Origin: CBDCYS01 sp965224215
GTDB lineage: Bacteria > Acidobacteriota > Terriglobia > Bryobacterales > UBA6623
Assembly (NCBI GenBank): GCA_965224215.1
Contig: CBDCYS010000051.1
Coordinates: 62,001-126,000, forward strand
DNA: 64,000 nt
Direction of reading: 5' to 3'
Part shown: piece by piece, positions 18,053 through 27,374 of the stretch
How the letters are laid out: each line of letters starts with the position of its first letter
Numbering within the stretch: the first letter of the stretch is position 1
The notes under the pieces: model-generated
Databases searched by the model: none
What the model was told of the DNA's origin: nothing
What the model saw: only the letters and a program-made list of their open reading frames with translations
Program-made: the position numbers and the translations under genes

Positions 18053-18160
18053 GGAAGCTTTTGCGCGGGAGATAACCACAAGCCGCTGCGTCGATTATGG
18101 CAGTTATCCCACCAGGGATGACAACGAGCCGACGGTCGTCGCTTTCGATGGATTGGGACA

Positions 18161-19438
18161 TCAAGCCTCGGCCAAACACCCGGCAGCGGGCTGGCGCCGG
18201 GACCGCAGCAACACCGCAGCGCTGCCGCCCGCGGCCGTCGCCCAACCGGCAATTGTCGCAAAGGCCGCACCCGTCAGTCCCCAGGAGGGAACCCATGCCA
18301 GCGAGCCAATCAAGCACACCGTGGCGGCAGCCGAATAGAGCGGTACTTGCACGCGAAACAACCTCGCCGCGGTCAGCGCATAGCCCATCACGGAGCTGAG
18401 GTAGGTGAGCAAAGCTCCGACCGATAGCCAAACCAGCACGTTCGAGTAGTCTGCGTAATTGTTGTCATAAACAAGGGCGAGTATCTCCGCACCGAAGATA
18501 AGCGCCGCGCCCAAGCAGACGAGACCGACCATCAAGGCCGCCAAGAGCAAATAGCCCAGCAGGCGTAGAAACAACTCGCGGTCGCAGCTGGCATGGCTGC
18601 GGGCCAAGCTCGACAGCGCGGCCTGACCCAGCGCCTGGACCACAGTGTTTCCCGTGACCATCAGGTGAGTCAGCGCGGTGTAGTACCCCAGTGCTTCTAC
18701 CCCTAGATGGGCGGAAACGACGTAGCGGGGCAGGTTTACGTTGAGGCTGAGCAGCGTGGCCACGATTCCGAGAGGAAGCGTCAGACCGAGAAGCCTCCTG
18801 AGGGGTAACCCACCAGGGGGGCGACCCGGTTTCGGCTCAAATGAAACAATCGAGAGGACCCATCTGAATTCCCACAACGCAAGGGCAACCACATAGCAGC
18901 CGGCGACACAGAACAGTCCAGCGGCGGGACTTCCGAACCACCATAGTCCGGTCCAAAGCACGAGGGGGGCAATCGCTCCCTTGATGCACGCCACGCCCGC
19001 GATTTTGCGCCATTGCCCGTGCTTTTGGAGAATCCCCGCACAGAGATCACTTGCACCTTCGATGGCCTTCACTAGCCCGACAGCGAGTACGACCTGTATC
19101 GTGTCACTCGTTGGAGCGACGGCCGCGATCAAACAAGCAACAACCATCATCGCGGCGGCAGTCGCCAGCAGGCGCAGGCGCGCGTAGTCCGCGAACGAAT
19201 ACTCGCACTCCGTGTCGGTCACGATCGCGGATCGCAACTGCAGTTTCGAGAGCAGCAGGACGGGCGTGGTCAGGGCAAGACCCAAGCCAAACTGCCCGAC
19301 CATGGCCGGTGTCCCGAACTTCGCCAACACAACGAGCATGGCCGCCTGAGAAAATGCGTAGCCCACGTTGCTGCTGAAAGCGCAGAACAGGTGGCTCGGG
19401 AACGCACCGATCCCTCGTGGGCCCAATATTCGACGCAT
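18161..19438 (-). CDS. Polysaccharide/lipid-linked flippase (Wzx/MATE-like)
   Basis: This 425-residue protein has about twelve hydrophobic segments spread evenly, as in the oligosaccharide flippase (Wzx) and MurJ/MATE superfamily. Examples are ALTTPVLLLSKLQLRSAIVT, GLVKAIEGASDLCAGILQKH and ILALVYDNNYADYSNVLVWL. Such proteins flip undecaprenyl-linked sugar chains across the inner membrane. No glycosyltransferase genes are adjacent in this window, so its pathway is unresolved. The start ATG at 19436-19438 lacks a strong ribosome site. Confidence 0.85.
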   Translation of the reverse strand: MRRILGPRGIGAFPSHLFCAFSSNVGYAFSQAAMLVVLAKFGTPAMVGQFGLGLALTTPVLLLSKLQLRSAIVTDTECEYSFADYARLRLLATAAAMMVVACLIAAVAPTSDTIQVVLAVGLVKAIEGASDLCAGILQKHGQWRKIAGVACIKGAIAPLVLWTGLWWFGSPAAGLFCVAGCYVVALALWEFRWVLSIVSFEPKPGRPPGGLPLRRLLGLTLPLGIVATLLSLNVNLPRYVVSAHLGVEALGYYTALTHLMVTGNTVVQALGQAALSSLARSHASCDRELFLRLLGYLLLAALMVGLVCLGAALIFGAEILALVYDNNYADYSNVLVWLSVGALLTYLSSVMGYALTAARLFRVQVPLYSAAATVCLIGSLAWVPSWGLTGAAFATIAGWATAAGGSAAVLLRSRRQPAAGCLAEA

Positions 19439-19593
19439 ACTTCAGTTGCATCGACGTTTCGGCGCAGTGTTTGCACGGCTGGCCTGGCGGGGCGCGTCTG
19501 GGTAGGCGCAGAGGCGAGCAGATAACGGAGAGGAAGCTGACGTGGAACTGGGCAGGTTGAGCCCTGCGCAGAGGCATCTGCTGGCGGCGAAAA

Positions 19594-20154
19594 CTAATCT
19601 TCGGCGAGCAGCTCCGACATCGCAAAGATTCGATCGAAGTGGACGCCGGTTCGCTCGATCGCATCCCTGCCCCCTTGCTCACGATCCACCAGGCAAATGG
19701 CGCCGATCACCTTTAAGCCGGCCTCGCGCGATCGCTCGATCGCCTTGATAGCGGACCCACCCGTTGTGCATACATCTTCAACGATGACCACTTCATGCCC
19801 GTTCGTATCGGCGAGTCCTTCGAGAAACTGCTGGCGGCCGTGCTGCTTCGTTTCCTTACGAACCAGAAAACCGTTGATTTCGAGACCGAATTCGAGACTC
19901 TGCCGCGAGATCGCCGTGACGATTGGATCCGCGCCCATGGTGAGCCCACCAACGGCAACGGGCTGCCAGCCGCACTCCTGCATCTTGCGCACGAAAGCAC
20001 TGCCGATCAACGGCGTCGCCTCGGCCCGCAGCGCAGTCAGCCGGACATCGACGTAGACGTTGCTGCGTTCTCCGGAAGCAAGAACGAAGTCCCCTCGCTT
20101 GACGGAATGGGTTTGTAGGATTTTCTTGAGCCGGTCTCGGTCGGTTGGTTCCAT
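19594..20154 (-). CDS. pyrE: Orotate phosphoribosyltransferase
   Basis: This 186-residue enzyme of de novo pyrimidine synthesis converts orotate and PRPP to OMP. Visible motifs are SGERSNVYVDVRLT, GGLTMGADPIVTAI, FLVRKETKQHGRQQFLEG and the PRPP-binding loop VVIVEDVCTTGGSAIKAIE. An upstream extension to 20298 is open but unlike the family; the start at 20154 gives the normal length. It stands downstream of the Tad operon terminator and upstream of the flippase gene, on the same strand. Confidence 0.95.
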   Translation of the reverse strand: MEPTDRDRLKKILQTHSVKRGDFVLASGERSNVYVDVRLTALRAEATPLIGSAFVRKMQECGWQPVAVGGLTMGADPIVTAISRQSLEFGLEINGFLVRKETKQHGRQQFLEGLADTNGHEVVIVEDVCTTGGSAIKAIERSREAGLKVIGAICLVDREQGGRDAIERTGVHFDRIFAMSELLAED

Positions 20155-20357
20155 AGTTAGTCGGTGATCGTTGTCGGTCGAAGATCCGCCATGGAACCTC
20201 CGAATCGCCCCACTGTACAAACCGACATTGTACAGTCCACTTGATCCTTCAGCGCGGCAGAGCCACCTAAACGACCAAGTTGCCGGGCAGCGAGACAAGT
20301 GTATGGTTACAAGACAGCCTGCCTAGCGGCCGAATCTGACAGATGGCGATGTGTTGA

Positions 20358-20388
20358 CCAAAAAACCCCGCCCAATCTAGGGCGGGGT
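20358..20388 (-). terminator. Rho-independent terminator of the Tad operon
   Basis: An 8-bp perfect stem (CCCCGCCC at 20366-20373, GGGCGGGG at 20380-20387) with a six-base loop is followed, on the minus strand, by six U residues. It lies 26 bases past the end of the last TadE-like gene, so it should end the operon. Confidence 0.9.
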
Positions 20389-20413
20389 CCGAGGGAAGGG
20401 AGGAAAACTGCGC

Positions 20414-20878
20414 TCAGTTCGCTACGACCATGCGGGTCTTGGCGCCCATTTGAAGAACGCCGTCCGGTACGATCAAGTTGCCCGTGACGAGCTGGAAAGG
20501 ATAGGTAACTTTCACCTGAAGGATGTCACCGCGTTCGATAGCCTAGGGATCGGCTCGCACCGTGCCGTCATCCGCATCTTCCCATTGTGTAGTCAGGGTG
20601 ATGTCCGACAGCTCCAACCCCTTGCAGGCTTTATCGACAATGCCTCGAACCTCGGTGGTCGTAGCTGGGTTTGCCGCGCCGCGTACCATGCAGAAGCGTC
20701 CGGCCTGGCGCGTTGCGTGGTTGATCATTGCGTAGGTCCACATGCCGCGACCCATCTCGGTGATCGTCAGCAGTACGATCACGAAAAGCAGAAAAGTGAA
20801 CGCGAATTCGACAATTGTGGCGCCACGCCTGCCGCGGTTGCGATCACAGGGTGCTTGGGGATTGATTGAGTGATTCAT
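20414..20878 (-). pseudogene. TadE-like pilus protein with in-frame amber codon
   Basis: The gene begins at 20878 with a strong GGAGGAG ribosome site. It encodes a TadE-type protein: RRGATIVEFAFTFLLFVIVLL membrane anchor in two parts, then EMGRGMWTYAMINHATRQAG. At 20543-20545 a TAG codon interrupts after TVRADP; the same frame then continues AIERGDILQVKVTYPF and LVTGNLIVPDGVLQMGAK to a TGA at 20414-20416. So a 154-codon gene has lost its last 43 codons to a nonsense mutation, unless the amber is read through. It is the third gene of the TadG-TadE-TadE operon, 24 bases after its neighbour. Confidence 0.88.
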
Positions 20879-20902
20879 TGGAAATTCTCCTCCTCTTCCG
20901 GG

Positions 20903-21364
20903 CTATTGGACGCGGGTAAAAGTTCGTTTCGTAATTAGGACGGGGTTGGGGACGCCGGGCCAGGGAATCATCGGCTCGAACGTCTGTTGTACCGTCGTCT
21001 TTGAATAGGCGCGCGGGTACCCATAGGCACCGCAACCTCCATCCGTGCAGCTGATGAAAGTCCCCGGACTACTGTCAGGGCAGTCGCAGACCAGTTCCGC
21101 GTTGGCGGTGACGTACTTAAGGTTGCTGGCATCGTCCGTCGACATCGTGTTGATGTCGCTGAAACGGGCCGACTCAACGTGCCCTTGAGAGCCGTAGAAA
21201 GCCCCTGTTCCCGAAGCATTGGCCAGGGCGATGGAGTGGTAAAAGATGCGGGCAAAGTCCCCCGCTCCGACCATCATGAGGACGAGTAAAGGGGTGGCTA
21301 ACGCCAGCTCTACTGCGATCGTGCCACGACGCCTGTTGCGCTTCTCAATTGATTTCGTTTGCAT
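20903..21364 (-). CDS. TadE-like pilus assembly protein
   Basis: This 153-residue protein has the TadE signature: an N-terminal basic stretch (RNRRRGTIAVELALATPL), a hydrophobic anchor (LLVLMMVGAGDFARIFYHS) and a conserved Glu in the segment. The rest is extracytoplasmic, with a CDCPDSSPGTFISC Cys-rich loop. TadE pseudopilins are processed by prepilin peptidase and help assemble Flp/Tad pili. The SD AGGAG lies just before the ATG. It overlaps in function with the downstream TadE copy. The Tad ATPase, secretin and Flp pilin are not in this window. Confidence 0.85.
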   Translation of the reverse strand: MQTKSIEKRNRRRGTIAVELALATPLLVLMMVGAGDFARIFYHSIALANASGTGAFYGSQGHVESARFSDINTMSTDDASNLKYVTANAELVCDCPDSSPGTFISCTDGGCGAYGYPRAYSKTTVQQTFEPMIPWPGVPNPVLITKRTFTRVQ

Positions 21365-21420
21365 CGCTTGTTCTCCTTACTTGGAATGTTTTTTCCGCCG
21401 AATTGGAGCATCTTGCTGAA

Positions 21421-22833
21421 TCATTGCAGCAGTGTGACCTTTCGAACGGGCGGCATGCCCGGGAAATTGCCTTTAAAATCGTTGACCGAAGTGCTTTCGC
21501 CGACATGTTCGGCCGTGTCGGCCACCACCATTTGCCAGGACTGCGAGTCGTTAGTGCCGCGGAATGCCAGCAGGGCATTGGGGAAATAGAGCGTTCCCTT
21601 GAAAATGGACTGGGCGCTACCGGCTGTTTTCTGCGTCAGGGTGCTGGTCGACCAGAAAAGCATTCCGGGTACCGAGCCATTCGTGCCGAGAACCGGCGCG
21701 TGCAATGTCACCGTTGGATCGGTGCCTGGAGGAGGTGGTGGGGGTGGGGGCGGCGGGCCATTTGCCGCCCCGAAGCTTTCGCCGCCCGCTGCCGCGATCG
21801 TCGGCGGCAGACCAAAGTTGGTCGCCGCCCCCGGGAGAGCGCCGCCGCCGCCGGTGCCGGCGTTCCCGTTGACGGTGACCCGATTACCATCGGTTACATA
21901 GATGGTCACTCCGTCGCCCAGACTCGTCATCGTCCCGCCGTTAATAGTGAACTCTCCGTCGACGTAGTACAAGCCCTCATTCAGTCGCGAAATTCCGCCC
22001 GTTTGTTTAATCTGCGTGTAGTAGCCGGGCCACAGGTCTTCATCGTCGTCATTGCCGATCGTGACGCTGCCATAGTCGGTTACGGGGGGGGGGGGCGAGG
22101 TGAGAAAGTTGGCCAGGGGGTCCTGAACCTGAGGAATACCGGTCGTGCTCGTCGGGTAGGGACCACCGGGTTCGGTGCAGGTCGGGTTGTGCTGAAATCC
22201 GCCGACAACCCCAACGAAGGGGACGCAGACCTGGCCACCGCCGTTCTGAAAATAACCGTCGTCGTCTGTGGAATTAATCAGAACGTTACAATCGGCCTTG
22301 AGGATCGACCCTCCCACCGACTTGAAAGCCGATTTTGCCGAAGGGTTCAAGAGAAAATAGCAGCCGTTGCCGTAAGCGACTAGCCCGGACACAGCTTGCG
22401 ACCGCACGGTCACCGCTTCCTTCCCGAACGCGCGTGCAAAGTAAGTGGGAACGACCTCTTCGATCAAGACTCGCACGGAGTCGTTGGCGTTTCCGCCGTT
22501 GAAGCGATAGGGGTATTCGACGGTGACGGTGACCGCGCTGTCACTGTCGTTAAAGCCGTTTTTCGTGGCGTCGGCCTTGGCCGCAGGGACGACTTTAGCT
22601 GTGTTCTGACGCCAGATCTCTTGACCGGCGCCCATAGCGGCTGAGTCGGCGGCTTTCTGCTGGTTGCGTTTGACGTCGTAGATATAGCCAACATCGAGCG
22701 CCAACGCCATAAAGGCTAGCAACGCCGGGAACATCAAGGCAGTGATAATGATGATCGTTCCCCGGCGATCTCTCGGGAGAGACCTCAATCGATCGGAAAG
22801 CTTCCTGCGAATGGTCGTCCTAGTTGTGTTCAT
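21421..22833 (-). CDS. TadG-like pilus assembly protein (Flp pilus, TadE/G family)
   Basis: This 470-residue protein starts at the ATG at 22833 behind GGAGGG. The N terminus carries the TadG motif RDRRGTIIIITALMFPALLA, with a membrane anchor followed by LDVGYIYDVKRNQQKAADSA. The long extracytoplasmic part contains a DUF2134-like domain and Gly/Pro-rich tracts, including a run of ten prolines and a GGGG stretch (about residues 335-375). It heads the operon with two TadE-like genes and may sit at the pilus base. Flp pili mediate adhesion. The proline run looks like a low-complexity linker. Confidence 0.87.
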   Translation of the reverse strand: MNTTRTTIRRKLSDRLRSLPRDRRGTIIIITALMFPALLAFMALALDVGYIYDVKRNQQKAADSAAMGAGQEIWRQNTAKVVPAAKADATKNGFNDSDSAVTVTVEYPYRFNGGNANDSVRVLIEEVVPTYFARAFGKEAVTVRSQAVSGLVAYGNGCYFLLNPSAKSAFKSVGGSILKADCNVLINSTDDDGYFQNGGGQVCVPFVGVVGGFQHNPTCTEPGGPYPTSTTGIPQVQDPLANFLTSPPPPVTDYGSVTIGNDDDEDLWPGYYTQIKQTGGISRLNEGLYYVDGEFTINGGTMTSLGDGVTIYVTDGNRVTVNGNAGTGGGGALPGAATNFGLPPTIAAAGGESFGAANGPPPPPPPPPPGTDPTVTLHAPVLGTNGSVPGMLFWSTSTLTQKTAGSAQSIFKGTLYFPNALLAFRGTNDSQSWQMVVADTAEHVGESTSVNDFKGNFPGMPPVRKVTLLQ

Positions 22834-23092
22834 GATGAGACCCTCCAACTGTGAAGATTGGCAGCATTTGTAGCCCGCAAATTTACCAGACACGCTTAAT
22901 CCAATAGTACTAGACTTATCAGTACGATCCTAACCCTGATTCCAAAAATTGCCAAGGGTACTTTGGGCACATTTCCGGACGTACAGAGGTAACGAATATC
23001 GATAAGGTCAACTGCTTAGCGCATCTAAGAGCTTTTTCTTGGGCTCGCTAAGGTAGCGGGTTACGCGAGGAACAACGGCAAGCCGGTCGACG

Positions 23093-24766
23093 TTAGTTAA
23101 TGCCTATAAGTTGATCTTTTACAGTTAGTTGCAACACTTTCTCCTTGCCGGGTCCGAGTATCACGGTCTGCCTGAATTTGCTCAGTGCACCCTGAATATC
23201 CGGGTCGCCTAGCTTGGCGGGGTCGCGAGTGGCCGCCGCGAAAGCGTAATAGGACCCAGGCGGCAGCGAGCCGATCACAAACGCGCCGTCCGGCCCGTAG
23301 TGCCCCTGCACTGTCTTCGCGTACCCACTGCTCCGGCCAAGAGGTACTAGTACAATTGTTCCCCTCTGTAACATTTTCGGGGGACCTGATTCAGCGGCGC
23401 TGACTCGGCCCTGGAGCGTGGCCGCATCGAAGGATACGCCCAGCTCAAGACCGGTTACGGGCATATCGCTGACAACGATCGTAGGCGCCGCCAGCTTGCA
23501 CCCCCCGAGAGAGACAGACTTGAGGTATGCGGCCGCGGGCAGCGAAGTTAGTTCGACACGATAGGCGCCGGGCGGAATCCCTTCCAGTGCGAACGACTCT
23601 TCGCCTCGGCGAACCGTCGCCGACACCATCCCGCCGACATTGCCGGACTGTGGATGAAGCTGAACGCGCACGTCACTCGAACCAAGCTCGGTTTGCTTGT
23701 GAGTCGATGTGGAATCGTTCCAGTCAATCGTTCCCGAGATTGAGACGCCATTCGTGACCGACAGGACCACTTCTTGAACAGAACCCTCGGACAGTTGCAG
23801 CGATTGACTACCGATTCGGGGTTTGAAACCTGATGTGCTGGCGGTCAAGAGATAGCTCCCGGGCTCCAGACCGCGGGCGACGAAGACTCCGCTATCGGCT
23901 GTTCGAAGCAGGTAAGGGATAGGGAACGTAAAGTCGCTCTCCTGCCTCGCGAATCGAATGCTGCAGCTAGCGCATGCCGTTCCCGTCGTAGCGTCGAAAA
24001 CCGTGCCGGACACAACCGTTGCGGGGACCGATCGTAGTTCGAGATCTATACCGGTTGCCTCGCCTCCCCACCTCAGATTCATCGGCATCGCCTGGGAGGG
24101 CTCCGCCGTGCCCGGGTAAAAGGTCGCGCCGTGTTCAAGAGTAAGGACGCCCCGCGGTAGCTCCGGAGACATCACGGAAGCGCCTACGACATACTTGCCC
24201 TCGGGCAGGTCAAAGATGCGGTATTCCCCAAGATCGTTGCTCACCTTAGAGCCACGTGGTTGCAGGAACGGTTTTTGGGCGCGGTGTCGAAGGCGGTAGG
24301 CGACCACCCTGGCCCCTGACAGCGGTTCACCCTCCCCGTTGACGATTCGCCCAGCGATGACAACGGATCGCCTCAGTCTCACCAAGACGTTCTTGTGAGA
24401 TGTATTCTCCCGGACGGTAACTAGCTGCCGCGAATCTCGAGGGGCCTGATAGCCGGACTTGGAAAACGCGAGCTCATAGTCTCCTTTGGGGAGATTCGAA
24501 AAGCCGAACTGTCCGTCGAGACCCGTCACGGTTGTGATGACCGGTCCTTCGTCTGCTTCGCTGCTAGTGAGCAAACGGAGGGAGACGACTACGCCTTTAA
24601 GAACCTCTTCGCTCGTAGCGGAAACCACCAAGCCTCTCAGTTCGCCGCCCGGCTCTTCAGCTGTCCCGTTCGGCGAGGAATCCGTCGCGGCAGCGAAGAT
24701 CCCGGCCGCGGCCAGGCAGCCGACCGACAGCAGGCGGAAAAGGCTGTCTATGGAAAGTTTCTTCAT
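23093..24766 (-). CDS. Secreted carboxypeptidase-regulatory-like (Cna-B type) protein
   Basis: This 557-residue protein has a signal peptide (SLFRLLSVGCLAAAGIFAAA) and four to five Cna-B/carboxypeptidase-regulatory-like repeats, for example LRGLVVSATSEEVLKGVVVS ... GQFGFSNLPKGDYELAFSK, IAGRIVNGEGEPLSGARVVA and PPGSYYAFAAA. These beta-sandwich modules are common in Acidobacteriota extracytoplasmic proteins. The ATG overlaps the stop of the preceding, similar gene (ATGA), so the two are translationally coupled. No enzymatic domain is seen; the function is unknown, perhaps in adhesion or surface structure. Confidence 0.83.
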   Translation of the reverse strand: MKKLSIDSLFRLLSVGCLAAAGIFAAATDSSPNGTAEEPGGELRGLVVSATSEEVLKGVVVSLRLLTSSEADEGPVITTVTGLDGQFGFSNLPKGDYELAFSKSGYQAPRDSRQLVTVRENTSHKNVLVRLRRSVVIAGRIVNGEGEPLSGARVVAYRLRHRAQKPFLQPRGSKVSNDLGEYRIFDLPEGKYVVGASVMSPELPRGVLTLEHGATFYPGTAEPSQAMPMNLRWGGEATGIDLELRSVPATVVSGTVFDATTGTACASCSIRFARQESDFTFPIPYLLRTADSGVFVARGLEPGSYLLTASTSGFKPRIGSQSLQLSEGSVQEVVLSVTNGVSISGTIDWNDSTSTHKQTELGSSDVRVQLHPQSGNVGGMVSATVRRGEESFALEGIPPGAYRVELTSLPAAAYLKSVSLGGCKLAAPTIVVSDMPVTGLELGVSFDAATLQGRVSAAESGPPKMLQRGTIVLVPLGRSSGYAKTVQGHYGPDGAFVIGSLPPGSYYAFAAATRDPAKLGDPDIQGALSKFRQTVILGPGKEKVLQLTVKDQLIGIN

Positions 24767-26325
24767 GGCGCTGCCGTCAAGTCGATTTCCACCTCTGAGT
24801 TCGCCTCGACAGGGAAAGTGCGAACCGCGGGCCCGGCTTGCCTCCAAAGGGTCTCTGACTGAACCGCCTCGTGAACCGCGTCTTGCCAGGCGCAGATTCG
24901 GTAATCGCCGGGGACAACGTGATCAAACAGGAAACGCCCGTGCTGGTCGGCCTGGACCGAGCGCATTCCCAGTGTCCCTGCCAAGGCCACGCGGTAGTGC
25001 GACGCGGCCCGGACGGACTGCTCACCGGAGGCACGCGGCTCTTTGAGCCGTCCCGCCACGGTTCCGAAATCTGCCGCCAGACTCACTTCGACCCGTGCCG
25101 TTTCTCCGGCGGCCACGCGAATCCCAAGGTGGTCTTGCTCGGTCCCGCTGATGCGCAAGGCTCTTGGATAGAAGCGGGTCTTCTGGGTGTCCAACTGGCC
25201 GAAGACATATTCGCCGGGAGTGACCTCGCTCAATTCGAACTCGTAATTTGGCGCCCTAGCTGTGACGAGCCAGCCCTCGCCACTCTGCTTGGATTCCAGC
25301 CGAAGGGTGAACATGCCGGGAGCAACGCCTTCATCCAGCTTGAAGACTCCTGTGATTTTGCTGGGACGTACCGGCTGGAGCACCAGCGCGGTCAGGTCGC
25401 GGTTTACTTCGACGGAGCCGAGCTTGGCGCCGTTGGCGCTGTCTTTCAGGCCGGAAAGAAGAAATGAGTAACGTCCGGGTGGCAGACCCCAGAAGTCGAA
25501 CCGGCCATCAGATGAGACCGGAACGCTCTTGCTCAATCGCATTGGAGAATCGACGCTATCTTGAGGCAGCGGGGTCGCCTCAATCGTCGCTTCCCGGGAA
25601 GGCTCGGCATGCCGCACGAACCCGGATACCCGGTAGCTTCGCACGGGACCCATTGCGAGCTGCAATCCGCTGACGCGCCGGCCTTCTCCGACCTCGATCG
25701 AAAGGTCCGCCGACTGATAGGAGATGTCGGGAGCGTGGAGTGCTGCCGGTTCCACCGCGGTTAAGCGGTATTCGCCCGCCGCGCCGCCTGCGATTCGAAA
25801 GACGCCCCGGTCATCGGTCACTGAGCGGTGCGCGGACCGGGCGTTGGTATCGTTATTCGTGGCAAGGAGGGTGACCGCGATGCGCTGCAGAGGTTCGGCG
25901 TATTGGTCGACTACCCGGCCCTCGACGACGGCTCCACGAACAAGTTCAAAGTTGACTTCGGCGCAAGCACCCTTATCCGAACAGTCAAGAACAATCTTGG
26001 AATCTTTGACTTGTCCCGACCACCGTGTGAGGTACCCGCCGCGAGCTGCGCTCAGGGACACTCGGCCGGCTGGCAGCTCGGCGAAGAAGTAGCGGCCTCG
26101 AGTATCCGTCGTGGTTGCCATCAAGATCGCGCCGGTCAGGGACCGGGCAACGACCCTCGCCTTGGGCAGCGGGGCCAGCTTCGCGCCCTGGCGCTGGTGG
26201 ACGCTTCCCGCGGCCGAACCGGACGCATTTGCAGCGCTGGCAAGGCAAAGGGTTAGAAGTAACCCCAGAATCATAACCGGCAATGGCCTAATTGGAAGAC
26301 TGAATCTCGGCAGGACCTTCGACAT
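24763..26325 (-). CDS. Secreted carboxypeptidase-regulatory-like protein, upstream partner
   Basis: This 520-residue protein has a signal peptide (PVMILGLLLTLCLASAANA) and several carboxypeptidase-regulatory-like/Cna-B modules: KLAPLPKARVVARSLTGAIL, GRYFFAELPAGRVSLSAARG, VEGRVVDQYAEPLQRIAVTL and DGRFDFWGLPPGRYSFLLSG. It is coupled by a four-base overlap to the next gene, which has the same architecture, so the two may be ancient duplicates acting together. No catalytic residues are recognised. Confidence 0.83.
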   Translation of the reverse strand: MSKVLPRFSLPIRPLPVMILGLLLTLCLASAANASGSAAGSVHQRQGAKLAPLPKARVVARSLTGAILMATTTDTRGRYFFAELPAGRVSLSAARGGYLTRWSGQVKDSKIVLDCSDKGACAEVNFELVRGAVVEGRVVDQYAEPLQRIAVTLLATNNDTNARSAHRSVTDDRGVFRIAGGAAGEYRLTAVEPAALHAPDISYQSADLSIEVGEGRRVSGLQLAMGPVRSYRVSGFVRHAEPSREATIEATPLPQDSVDSPMRLSKSVPVSSDGRFDFWGLPPGRYSFLLSGLKDSANGAKLGSVEVNRDLTALVLQPVRPSKITGVFKLDEGVAPGMFTLRLESKQSGEGWLVTARAPNYEFELSEVTPGEYVFGQLDTQKTRFYPRALRISGTEQDHLGIRVAAGETARVEVSLAADFGTVAGRLKEPRASGEQSVRAASHYRVALAGTLGMRSVQADQHGRFLFDHVVPGDYRICAWQDAVHEAVQSETLWRQAGPAVRTFPVEANSEVEIDLTAAP

Positions 26326-26564
26326 TGCTTAGCCCCAACTTTCCGGCAGCCTGCCCAAGGTCTCACATCGGGGTGCCAGCTCCAGAGCCCCGGTCGTAAG
26401 GGAGGGGTCTGCCACTCGGCGCGCCGAACCCGCCGGCGGCCACGTTCCTCGTTTTCGTTGCGGCTGCTCCACGTTAGATCTCGCAACACACGAAGGCCCG
26501 GTCGGCATGACTCATGCCGCCAGACCTCCCCCATCTCTTCTAGGATCTCGATTTCCCTTCGGAT

Positions 26565-26972
26565 CTATTTGAAGTGACAGGATAAATGACTCTTACCGCT
26601 CGGGGTGACAGTCGCGGTCCAATTCCTCGTGCTGACGATGTCGTCGTTATCCAGTTTAAGGAAGCATTCTTCGAAACCGGCGTCTGGGTGCGGGTTATCC
26701 GCATTGAAATGCTCGGTCTCTGCAGGGGGAGTCTCGCCGGCGGGCAGATCTGCATGGCATGACACGAGGCCACTGCCTGCGTTGCCGCCTTTGTTGAACA
26801 CCTTCTTCGTCTTGCCTGAGCTTTCGAAAAGGCCATCAGCGACAGAGGTACTCGAGGGCAAGTATAGAACGCAGTCCACGCCACTCAGTGTGACAGCCGG
26901 TTCCGCAAACGCGGCCGGTGCGGCTAATCCGATCAAAACTACGGTGATCATCGCGGTTAAAGTGTTCTTCAT
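26565..26972 (-). CDS. Small secreted protein of unknown function
   Basis: From the ATG at 26972 (GGAGGGGG about ten bases upstream) this is a 135-residue protein with a clear signal peptide (AMITVVLIGLAAPAAFA, cleaved before EPAVTL). The mature part has four cysteines (DCVLYL, SCHADL, ECFLKL, LSCHFK) that could form two disulfides. No family is recognised. It lies about 240 bases upstream of the carboxypeptidase-regulatory-like pair on the same strand, but separate transcription seems likely. Confidence 0.7.
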   Translation of the reverse strand: MKNTLTAMITVVLIGLAAPAAFAEPAVTLSGVDCVLYLPSSTSVADGLFESSGKTKKVFNKGGNAGSGLVSCHADLPAGETPPAETEHFNADNPHPDAGFEECFLKLDNDDIVSTRNWTATVTPSGKSHLSCHFK

Positions 26973-26981
26973 TTTCAGCAT

Positions 26982-27374
26982 CCCCCTCCAGTGAGTTCCA
27001 GCGGCCTAGCGTTTTTTTCTTGGCGGCCTACAAGAAACTTATCATCGGAACAGGTAGCTGTAAGTAGGCTCACACTCGTATTTAATTGGAAACGCCTCCC
27101 TATCACCCACTGGCTCAGAAGTACTATCCACCCACCGTCATACACTTAGGCCGTTTAGCCTGCTGTTCCGCTATTGCTGCACAGCGGTAGCGCCTGAGAG
27201 AGTTACCACCGACGGCCCGTTGACGGTATGCGGGGCGTGGAGGTGTTCTTGGAAGTATTGATGCGAAAGCGGTTACGGCCCGCCCGAGGGTCCGTGCTGG
27301 CAGGAGCAATGCAGCCGTGGGAGATGGCGCCTCGCGGTCAAGGCAGGCTAAGTGTTGGCGTTCCGGTCTTCGGG
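26982..27374. other. Intergenic, no gene recognised
   Basis: About 390 bases upstream of the small secreted protein gene and downstream of bcp. There is an A/T-richer part at 27010-27110 that may hold the promoter. No repeat or RNA is identified. Confidence 0.5.

Noticed and set aside
22834..22980. Sigma-54 promoter upstream of the Tad operon
   Set aside because: GG and GC elements are not at the required spacing.
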